Source of the DNA: an uncultured Alphaproteobacteria bacterium
GTDB taxonomy: Bacteria > Pseudomonadota > Alphaproteobacteria > RF32 > CAG-239
Direction: 5' to 3'
DNA: 39,431 bases
NCBI GenBank assembly: GCA_944391715.1
Contig: CALXUP010000013.1
Coordinates: forward strand, 1-39,431
Shown here one piece after another: positions 33,339-39,431 of this stretch. Every line of letters starts with the position of its first letter. The stretch's first letter is position 1. The translations under genes were made by a program, and so were the position numbers. The notes beneath the pieces were generated by a model that was not told the origin of the DNA, made no database searches, and was given only the letters and a program-made list of their open reading frames with translations.

Positions 33339-34955
33339 TTAGTTTTTAACCATCCTGGATTCCGGCGTCAGCGGAGATTCAAGAACAACCGGCGTCAAGA
33401 TAATAACCAAAACGCTTCTTTGTTTTTCCGCCATTGCCGAACCGCCGAACAAGGAGTTGGTTGCTGAACCAATGCCTTCTTTTGACGTCGAGCTCTCAAC
33501 CCTTTCATATCCGGTCAAAATCAGGGATTCCCCGGAAGACAACGCAACTTCTTGTGTAAAGCCGCGAGATTGAATGCGCGGGTTCTGAATATATTCCGAA
33601 CCGTCGGAAGAAGCCGTACCGTCTGAATTTTCATTCAAATAAACTTTTTCCAGCTCAATCAGATCTGACAATGTCAGGTTAAACATCAGAAGCATCCGTC
33701 CGTGTTCCAAAATTCTCGGCAAGACATCCAGGGTAAAACCGGTTTCAATTTCTTCTGTTTCTGTAGAAATATCATAATCGTTATCGCCGCCGTTTGTCTT
33801 GGTGATTTCCGAAATATAGTTCTGTTTTTCAATAACCTGAATAGGTGCAGGCTTATTGTTCAGTGTCGTAACCGTACCGCTGGTAATCAACGTTGTTGCG
33901 CCCTGGGTTGACAACGCTTTTATAATTGCACTTGCTGTCCAGTTTTTCGGAGTGATAGCCATCGTCAGGTTATCGGCAATATCATCGGCAAGGCCTCCCG
34001 TCGGGCTGGCTATGCGGAAATTAGTATGTCTGTCGTCAAACATTGCTGACAAATTTAGACCATAATTGTCGCTGTCTGAAATGGTAACCTGCAAAACCTT
34101 CACACTGATGGCAACCTGACGGGACAAACGGTTGTTTTGTTCAGTAATATAACGTCCGACTTTCTTGATATCCGTCGGGGTTGCTGTCAACGTAATCGTA
34201 CCGTTGCCCTGATCGATTGTCAGTTTTGAATCTTTTGAAATCATTGATGTAATTGAATCTTTGATCTGTGTCCAAACCGCAATTTCTGCCTCTGAACTCA
34301 GGCTCAATGACGAGCTTCCGCCTTCTCCGGCAGAAGACGATCCGCCAACCGTAACGTTAAGTTTCGGTTTTGTCGGCAAAGAATACAAAACAAATGTTTT
34401 TGTAATGTATTTATAAAAATGAATTTCTTGCTTTTCGTATTTCCACCAAATGCCGAAACGCGAAGAAATCTCGTCCAAAAGCCCGCTCAACGGCCCGCGG
34501 TAAGAAACCAGCATTTTATCTGCATCTGTCCAGTCAGCATTAATGGTTGCAACATCGGGTTTGTTTTTTGAACCTTGTTCACGAATGTCCTTTTCCAGAT
34601 TGCTGTCAAAACGAACGCGCAAAGAAGTAACTTTATTAATCATATCGCCGATTTCAAATAAAGTAATCGGGCGGTTGCTGATTAATGTAACACCGTCGGC
34701 TGTTTCCAAATAAGCAGGAACAGGTTCTCCTTCATATTCAATTTCGCTGGTATCGCCGAGCCAGATGTCATTTTTAACCTTAACCAAATCTGTATTCTCA
34801 ATCGGTGTCGGTGCCTTGGCCATTTCTTTCATTTTGGTCGAGGCCTCGACTTCGCGTTCAATCGTGGCATCCAGGCTCGTAGACATGGAGCATGAAGCGG
34901 CTAAAGCTGCCGCTGCCAATATAATGCCGAATTTTCTGTTTCTAATCAAAAGCAT
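33339..34955 (-). CDS. pilN: Type IVb pilus secretin, PilN-like lipoprotein
   Basis: Outer-membrane secretin through which the pilus passes. 538 residues from the ATG at 34955 (GGAGGA upstream). The signal peptide ends in a lipobox-like LAASC, so it is probably lipidated. N-terminal domains (about 60-230) include LFEIGDMINKVTSLRVRFDS. A Secretin_N_2-like region follows (GTITLTATPTDIKKVGRYI). The secretin core ends with VALSSGESLILTGYE and QRSVLVIILTPVVLESPLTP. A Ser-rich insertion (VGGSSSAGEGGSSSLSLSS) separates the N-domains. It overlaps the TcpQ-domain gene by 14 bp. Confidence 0.9.
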   Translation of the reverse strand: MLLIRNRKFGIILAAAALAASCSMSTSLDATIEREVEASTKMKEMAKAPTPIENTDLVKVKNDIWLGDTSEIEYEGEPVPAYLETADGVTLISNRPITLFEIGDMINKVTSLRVRFDSNLEKDIREQGSKNKPDVATINADWTDADKMLVSYRGPLSGLLDEISSRFGIWWKYEKQEIHFYKYITKTFVLYSLPTKPKLNVTVGGSSSAGEGGSSSLSLSSEAEIAVWTQIKDSITSMISKDSKLTIDQGNGTITLTATPTDIKKVGRYITEQNNRLSRQVAISVKVLQVTISDSDNYGLNLSAMFDDRHTNFRIASPTGGLADDIADNLTMAITPKNWTASAIIKALSTQGATTLITSGTVTTLNNKPAPIQVIEKQNYISEITKTNGGDNDYDISTETEEIETGFTLDVLPRILEHGRMLLMFNLTLSDLIELEKVYLNENSDGTASSDGSEYIQNPRIQSRGFTQEVALSSGESLILTGYERVESSTSKEGIGSATNSLFGGSAMAEKQRSVLVIILTPVVLESPLTPESRMVKN

Positions 34956-35634
34956 TCTCATCCTCCATCGTTTCTACAACCAAGACGCGATTCCCTTTAT
35001 AAAAGGTGGCGACCGGCGCCGGTCTGGCTCGTCCGAAAGCCCGGATTAATGCTGCGCTGACATCGGCAAAACGCCCGCGAAACATTGCGCCGGCACTCAA
35101 AGTATAATTCCGATTGCTGTTCCAAATCAGTCTCCAGCCGGACTCATCGCTCCATTCAGTCAACAAAGATTTAAGAGATTGTCCTTCTTCAGCCAGCCAG
35201 TCTTTGACCGGATCGTCGGCGTCATCCATTCCCGCACTGCTGCTTCCGCTGCCGTCAACACCGGAATTATCGGCTAGTTCGGCGCTGCCAGTCGATTTGA
35301 TTTCTTCTTCATAAGCACCGACTTCCTGATCAATCGTCGGGGGAATTGCTGCCGACATATTGCTTCCCGGAGCAGTTTGGACAATACGCTGATCCCGCGG
35401 CGTTCTCTCGCCGTATTCGCGATAATCGGCTGCAGTCCGCGTATAGTCGACATATTCCTGCGGAGCGGCAGGAGGAACAACACACGGGCCGCCGTCGTTC
35501 GGGCAGGTTGTTGTCATGGTTTCGCTGACGGTTTCTTCTTCCTCATAATTATAGTTAAGCGGCCGGAACATATAGCATCCGGTCGTTGCCAGCAAAACGC
35601 CCAAACAAGCAATCAAGCGTATTTCTTTGTTCAT
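34942..35634 (-). CDS. TcpQ-domain outer-membrane lipoprotein of the pilus
   Basis: 230 residues from the ATG at 35634 (AAGGA 8 nt upstream; the open frame continues upstream without support). The signal peptide ends at LLATTGC, a lipoprotein cleavage site. A disordered acidic/Ser-rich middle is followed by a C-terminal TcpQ/PilL-like domain (about 145-225): WLAEEGQSLKSLLTEWSDES, GWRLIWNSNRNYTLSAGAMF, RGRFADVSAALIRAFGRARP. In toxin-coregulated and R64 pili such proteins support secretin assembly or stability, and here it lies directly upstream of pilN. It fills the PilL/TcpQ slot of the operon. Confidence 0.82.
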   Translation of the reverse strand: MNKEIRLIACLGVLLATTGCYMFRPLNYNYEEEETVSETMTTTCPNDGGPCVVPPAAPQEYVDYTRTAADYREYGERTPRDQRIVQTAPGSNMSAAIPPTIDQEVGAYEEEIKSTGSAELADNSGVDGSGSSSAGMDDADDPVKDWLAEEGQSLKSLLTEWSDESGWRLIWNSNRNYTLSAGAMFRGRFADVSAALIRAFGRARPAPVATFYKGNRVLVVETMEDENAFD

Positions 35635-35722
35635 TTTTGCAATCCTTAAATCACTTTTTTTCATAATTTTTTTCCTATCATACATTTGGAAAAATAAATA
35701 ATCAAGCGCAAGCCTTAACTTA

Positions 35723-37417
35723 TTACCATTGAGTAACGCCGGCTTCCGGATTGTTATAGTTTTCCATTGTATCGTAACCACTGTCTTCGCTTGTTCTCAA
35801 TGTTCTGATAATAAACGAATTCGGTTCTCTTTCCGTAAAAACGACCTGAACGTCTCTGGCGTCAACGCCTTTGCTGTTAAGGACGTTGCTCAAAAGATTG
35901 AGGCGGCGGCGCTGCAGGTGTTGGTCGGTTGTTCCGTCCAGCCGGATTTCGAGCACGACGGATTTATCTTCTATGGCCTTTTGGGCAAAAGCATCAATCC
36001 AGCGGAGCGTATTGCCGGAGATTTCGGCACGGTTGGGCTGAAAAGATAGTCTGATCTCGGCCGGCAAAATTTTTCCGGTCGTTTTTTTGCCGGACAATTT
36101 ATTCTTGATTCTTTCTGTCAGACTTCCGGAAGATGTATCGTCATCCTCGTCATCTGAAGAGCCGGAGAAAATAGAAGTTATACTGGAAAGCAAATTTCCT
36201 CCGGAACTCTGTTTTTGGGGTTTTGCAATATTTTTTCCTTGGGCATCCAAAATCTTAACTTCGGATTTCTGTTTGGCTTCTGCTTCTTCTGCTTTGGTCT
36301 CTACTTCAGCATCTTCCGGAAATTGCAGCCGTGGTTTCAGATCGCCTTTTTCCTTGATTTCCTGAGGAATTGGAATAAGCAGATTGTCGACCATGTCATT
36401 GGCTGCTACAGTCTCTTTGCCACCGGCTTTTTGAACGCTTTCTAGCTTGATAGCTTTCTTGTCGTTTGTGTCTTTTTGCTCATCGCGAAACATTTTGTTC
36501 TTGGCATATTTGGCGCCGGAAGCAACAACCCAGGGACTGTCGCTTTGCCCGTTCTTTTCTGCCATGCTTTCCCATTTTACCGGCTGTGTGCTGTTGTCCT
36601 CTTTTATACCGTCAGAAGGCTGCTGCAGTTGCTCTCTTGTAGCTGAAATGTTCTTTGTTGAAACTTTTGCATCAGCCAGTGCAACCTGATTTTCTTCTGC
36701 TCCGTTGCTGATTTTGATTTTTTTGCCTGCGGCAAAAGCTTTGGTATCTGAACGTTCAAGCGGAATAAGCAGCTGCGGTTGTCCGGACATTTTCTGAGAA
36801 ACGGAATTTTTTTCTTTTTTGATGCTTTCAGATAAAGCTTTTGTGGGCTCAGGCAGCTTTTGAGGTGTATAAACGGCAGTCAGTTTAACCGGTTCCGGTT
36901 TCGTTGTTCCGGTAATGTCGGCAGGAACGTCAAGTTCTTGTTTCTGTTCCGGTTCCGGGCCGTCATTGATGGAAATAACCTGAGCTCTGACCGGGGCATA
37001 TAATGCCGGTACGTCGGGTTCTGTTTGTTCGTTGGCGGCTAAAAGAACCGGAGCTGTCGGTTCTTCGTCTGTTCTTTCAATAATGTCCGGCGCTGTTTCA
37101 CTGAATTCAAGCGGGATTATATCTGAATTGTCTGCCATAATGATTTGATTGTCATCAGGGGTTTCGTAATAATCAGCAGTAATAATACCGTCGTTTTGAG
37201 AAATATCCGGCAAGACGCTGAGTGCAATCTTTTTGACCGGCAAGGGTTTGGTAGAAGGTATTGCGTCGTTTTTCAAGAATAATGTGATGTTTTTATTGGA
37301 AATTTTAAGATTTTGTTCTGCTGGGCGGGTATCAAAAAACAAGCCGTTTATGCCAAAAATCATAAACAGAGAAAAAACAAAGCTGTAAACAAAAGTTTTA
37401 AAAGCCGTATTTTCCAT
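35723..37417 (-). CDS. Membrane-anchored protein with C-terminal OmpA-like domain, head of the pilus operon
   Basis: 564 residues from the ATG at 37417 (AAGGG upstream). An N-terminal membrane helix (about 5-25, FVYSFVFSLFMIFGINGLFF) is followed by a long, mostly disordered Pro/Glu/Lys-rich periplasmic region (about 30-430). The C-terminal domain (about 445-540) resembles OmpA/MotB peptidoglycan-associated folds: LPAEIRLSFQPNRAEISGNT, VVLEIRLDGTTDQHLQRRRL and LLSNVLNSKGVDARDVQVVF. It may anchor the pilus machine to the cell wall. It is the first gene of the minus-strand pil set, with an 88-bp gap to the TcpQ gene. R64 has no equivalent that I know of; family assignment is by fold pattern only. 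Confidence 0.6.
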   Translation of the reverse strand: MENTAFKTFVYSFVFSLFMIFGINGLFFDTRPAEQNLKISNKNITLFLKNDAIPSTKPLPVKKIALSVLPDISQNDGIITADYYETPDDNQIIMADNSDIIPLEFSETAPDIIERTDEEPTAPVLLAANEQTEPDVPALYAPVRAQVISINDGPEPEQKQELDVPADITGTTKPEPVKLTAVYTPQKLPEPTKALSESIKKEKNSVSQKMSGQPQLLIPLERSDTKAFAAGKKIKISNGAEENQVALADAKVSTKNISATREQLQQPSDGIKEDNSTQPVKWESMAEKNGQSDSPWVVASGAKYAKNKMFRDEQKDTNDKKAIKLESVQKAGGKETVAANDMVDNLLIPIPQEIKEKGDLKPRLQFPEDAEVETKAEEAEAKQKSEVKILDAQGKNIAKPQKQSSGGNLLSSITSIFSGSSDDEDDDTSSGSLTERIKNKLSGKKTTGKILPAEIRLSFQPNRAEISGNTLRWIDAFAQKAIEDKSVVLEIRLDGTTDQHLQRRRLNLLSNVLNSKGVDARDVQVVFTEREPNSFIIRTLRTSEDSGYDTMENYNNPEAGVTQW

Positions 37418-37437
37418 AAACAAAACCCTTTATAAAT

Positions 37438-37466
37438 TAGATAAAACAAAATGCGAATCTTGGCAA
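37438..37466 (-). promoter_or_regulatory. Predicted promoter of the pil operon
   Basis: On the minus strand TTGCCA (37466-37461) and TATCTA (37443-37438) are 17 bp apart, about 25 bp before the OmpA-like gene start. The rest of 37467-37744 is AT-rich divergent regulatory DNA; TTGTTA/TGTAAA elements pointing right lie around 37614-37642. Confidence 0.35.
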
Positions 37467-37744
37467 GCAGATATAAAATTATGCCCAGAATTTGTGGATT
37501 CTTTTAAAAAAGTCGATAAGCTGATTTTTATTTAGCCGGACAAATGAATGAAAAAATGTAACAAAATTGTAAAAAATCACGTCTTTACAAATTGTTAAGT
37601 TGTGTGAATTTTTTGTTACAGCCGATTTTGTGTAGTGTAAACAATATGTTAAGAATTTTGTAGTATACAAGATTTTGCTAGAAAAAAATCAAAAAGTTTA
37701 GTATGCTTAAAGTATTGGGTTTACTTGCATAAAGGAGAAAATTA

Positions 37745-38134
37745 ATGAACTTTTTAAAGAAAAACTTGTGGACAATCTGCCTGATTGCTGTGGCGTCCGT
37801 ATTTTTTATGTGCGATCCGGCAATGGCTGCTAGCGGCGGAAGCCAGTCAAGCCTTATGGGCACGGCAAAAGCCAAAGCCTTTACCACTTTTAACAACGTA
37901 AAGAGTATCATCTTTATCGTCGGCGGTTTCGGTCTGGTATTGCTGGCCTTCGGTGCTATCTTCGGCAAAATCAAATGGTCTGCCTTTGCTTCTTTGGCTG
38001 TAGGCTTGGCTATTCTGGCTGCTGCCGGTGCAATTGTCCGTTACGCAACAGGTGATACAAACCTGAGCGCTACTGGTACGGGATCAAGCGGTTTCGGCGA
38101 TACTTTCCAGGAATCTGCTGCTGATACTTACTAA
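37745..38134 (+). CDS. VirB2/TrbC-like two-helix membrane protein, paralogue 1
   Basis: 129 residues with AAGGAGA upstream. The signal peptide ends at DPAMA; the mature protein starts with a Gly/Ser stretch. Two membrane helices (about residues 52-72 and 77-100) are separated by the short basic hairpin FGKIKWSAF, the layout of VirB2/TrbC conjugative pilins and also of IcmD/DotP-type proteins. A Gly/Ser-rich tail follows YATGDTN. It shares IxxVGGFGLxxxAFGAIFGKIKW and the terminal YATGD with the next two genes. First of three tandem genes, divergent from the pilus operon, with the best ribosome binding site. Confidence 0.7.
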   Translation: MNFLKKNLWTICLIAVASVFFMCDPAMAASGGSQSSLMGTAKAKAFTTFNNVKSIIFIVGGFGLVLLAFGAIFGKIKWSAFASLAVGLAILAAAGAIVRYATGDTNLSATGTGSSGFGDTFQESAADTY

Positions 38135-38172
38135 TTTAGGCCTATGCCTGATGTTAAAAAGGAGGGGAGACA

Positions 38173-38577
38173 ATGTTTGGCGAAATTATAAATATCTTGC
38201 CAGTGGCATGTGTAACCCTCCTTTTTGTTTTTTTGACCAAAAAGGTGTCGGGGCATAAAGTAAAAAAACTGATGCTTTTTTCTTTGTGTTTGGCTTTCTC
38301 CGTATTTTTTGTTTCGGGGGCTGCCTGGGCGGACAGTGGTATTTTTTCTGAACTGACGGAAAAAGGTGCCGAAATTTTTACCGGTATGCGGGATATTGTT
38401 TATGTTGTTGCCGGTTTTGGTATTATCGGTGTTGCTGTCGGCGGTTTTTTTGGTAATCTGAACTGGAAATGGTTGAGTGCCATTATTATCGGTTTGGTCG
38501 TATTGGCGGTAACAGGAGCTTTTGTAAAATATGTAACGGGTGAAGAAGTTCAAAACATTACTGATACGCTCAAATAA
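38173..38577 (+). CDS. VirB2/TrbC-like two-helix membrane protein, paralogue 2
   Basis: 134 residues, 38 bp after paralogue 1, with a strong AAGGAGGGG upstream. It is unusual in having an extra hydrophobic N-terminal stretch (about 6-22) before what looks like a normal signal peptide beginning at Met34 and ending SGAAWA; the ribosome binding site supports the longer form. The core matches the family: VVAGFGIIGVAVGGFFGNLN, then WKWL, second helix, YVTGEE. It ends soon after the second helix. Possible pilin-like subunit or channel component; its relation to VirB2 versus IcmD-like proteins is unresolved. Confidence 0.65.
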   Translation: MFGEIINILPVACVTLLFVFLTKKVSGHKVKKLMLFSLCLAFSVFFVSGAAWADSGIFSELTEKGAEIFTGMRDIVYVVAGFGIIGVAVGGFFGNLNWKWLSAIIIGLVVLAVTGAFVKYVTGEEVQNITDTLK

Positions 38578-38592
38578 TTTCCGGAGGCGGCC

Positions 38593-39431
38593 ATGCTGAT
38601 AAAATTAAAATCTGTATTAAAATCCAATCTTTTCCTTTCTTTGTTGATTATTGTTGTATTGGCGCTATGTCCTCAAGATGCTTGGAGTGCTTCCACTGTT
38701 TTTGAGAAAGTCCGTCAGAAAGCGGCGTCAAGCTTAAAAGATGTCAAGCTCGTAGTATATATTTTGGGCGGTTTTGGCTTGATAGGCTTTTCTTTTATGG
38801 CTATTTTCAACAAAATCAGCTGGAAATGGTTTGCCAATATTGCCATCTCTCTATTCTTGCTTTCGGTAATGGGGTTGTTTATTGATGACTTTACCGGCAC
38901 AAGCGAGCACGCAAGCCTGCTTGACTATGGTGACTATTTGAATAATGATACGCCGTATGACACACCGGGAACCAATAATGAAATTCCGGTGAGTGAGCCG
39001 AGCAATGAAGGTGAAACTTCGACGGAAGATGAACAATCCGAAGAAACGCAGAAAGACGAGTGTGAGGGAATTGATGTTGCACGGTGTGAATTAAGTCCTG
39101 ATGCATGTTATGCGTCTGACTATTGTACTGCCTATAGAAATGGAACGTCCGGAGGAAGTGGTGCTTCAGGAGGTGCTGCTACAACAGGAGGCGCTTCCGG
39201 CACCGAACAAAATAATGAGGGAGCTGGCAGTGGGTCAGGTAATTCCTCCGGCGAAAATACTTCTTCTGAACAAAATAATCAAAACTCATCTGATGATTTA
39301 CAGCCGGTATGGGATCCGGAAACGCAATCCTACAGGTTGCCGGAAGTTGAGGTCGTCGGCAATCGGGTAAACAATGAAAGCGGCACGGGTAATCAAAACT
39401 CATCTGATGATTTGCAGCCGGTATGGGATCC
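38593..39431 (+). CDS. VirB2/TrbC-like protein fused to a long exported repeat tail, paralogue 3 (runs off window)
   Basis: Open from the ATG at 38593 (GGAGG upstream) to the right edge, 279 codons, no stop. The signal peptide ends near DAWS. The two-helix core (about residues 55-100) has YILGGFGLIGFSFMAIFNKI, then SWKWFA. After the second helix, instead of ending, the protein continues as an acidic Asn/Glu/Ser/Thr-rich region. A cluster of five cysteines in about 25 residues (KDECEGIDVARCELSPDACY, then two more residues and DYC) follows, then a Gly/Ser/Ala/Asn linker, and a 38-residue repeat NQNSSDDLQPVWDPETQSYR... whose second copy is cut by the window edge. Likely surface-exposed; I know of no described family with this fusion. 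Confidence 0.7.
   Translation, partial: MLIKLKSVLKSNLFLSLLIIVVLALCPQDAWSASTVFEKVRQKAASSLKDVKLVVYILGGFGLIGFSFMAIFNKISWKWFANIAISLFLLSVMGLFIDDFTGTSEHASLLDYGDYLNNDTPYDTPGTNNEIPVSEPSNEGETSTEDEQSEETQKDECEGIDVARCELSPDACYASDYCTAYRNGTSGGSGASGGAATTGGASGTEQNNEGAGSGSGNSSGENTSSEQNNQNSSDDLQPVWDPETQSYRLPEVEVVGNRVNNESGTGNQNSSDDLQPVWD
39277..39431. repeat. 114-bp in-frame tandem repeat in the tail of paralogue 3
   Basis: 39277-39317 recurs at 39391-39431 with one base change (TTA to TTG, silent). The period is 114 bp, or 38 codons. The array probably continues beyond the window. Confidence 0.85.

Overview
The window looks like chromosomal DNA from an alphaproteobacterium of moderate-to-low GC, probably a host-associated or gut-type lineage. 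Evidence for this: the block mutM - small secreted protein - enoyl-CoA hydratase - rpsT, which is typical of alphaproteobacteria; a divergent UbiB-like gene beside mutM; a DivL-like multi-PAS protein; an alphaproteobacterial-style J-domain protein; and ParE, AccA, RmuC and YejA/YejB of alphaproteobacterial type. I cannot name the species from sequence alone.

Positions 1-22.7 kb are mostly housekeeping. The left end carries a higher-order, non-coding tandem repeat (1-345) and an AT-rich gap. Then come rpsT, an enoyl-CoA hydratase, a small exported protein and mutM (minus strand), and on the plus strand a UbiB-like protein that has lost its kinase motifs and a J-domain protein. Next are an unknown charged protein, a DivL-like PAS protein with no kinase domain, tsaB, a membrane-anchored TPR-like protein and a degenerate endonuclease/exonuclease/phosphatase (EEP)-like protein. 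tsf-rpsB follow behind a structured leader, with parE and a GNAT acetyltransferase on the other strand. A 700-bp cluster of palindromic repeats precedes rmuC-accA. An unknown membrane protein overlaps yejA-yejB; the usual yejE and yejF partners are absent.

Positions 22.8-37.4 kb hold a type IVb pilus locus resembling the thin-pilus (pil) operon of IncI plasmid R64. On the minus strand, in order of transcription: a TM/OmpA-like protein, a TcpQ-domain lipoprotein, PilN secretin, PilO, a very unusual PilP-like protein, PilQ assembly ATPase, PilR platform protein, a pilin-like protein without a prepilin peptidase site, and a true prepilin (PilS-like). A second site-less pilin-like gene and a convergent PilT/DotB-like ATPase lie beyond an apparently inserted AAA/DUF4143 ATPase gene, which has its own paired palindromic operators. 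No prepilin peptidase, PilV adhesin or lytic transglycosylase is seen in the window.

Positions 37.7 kb to the end, divergent from the pilus operon, hold three tandem genes for paralogous small two-helix membrane proteins of VirB2/TrbC (or IcmD-like) shape. The third is fused to a long exported tail with a cysteine cluster, a Gly/Ser/Asn linker and a 38-residue repeat, and runs off the window. A type IVb pilus operon divergent from a VirB2-like triplet with a repeat-bearing member, plus pilin-like subunits that cannot be processed like pilins, is the most likely candidate for an undescribed surface or secretion system.

A second theme is several enzyme-like proteins that kept their fold signature but lost catalytic motifs (UbiB-like, EEP-like, kinase-less DivL-like), which suggests reductive evolution. 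All identifications are by eye from motifs and gene order; no database search was run.
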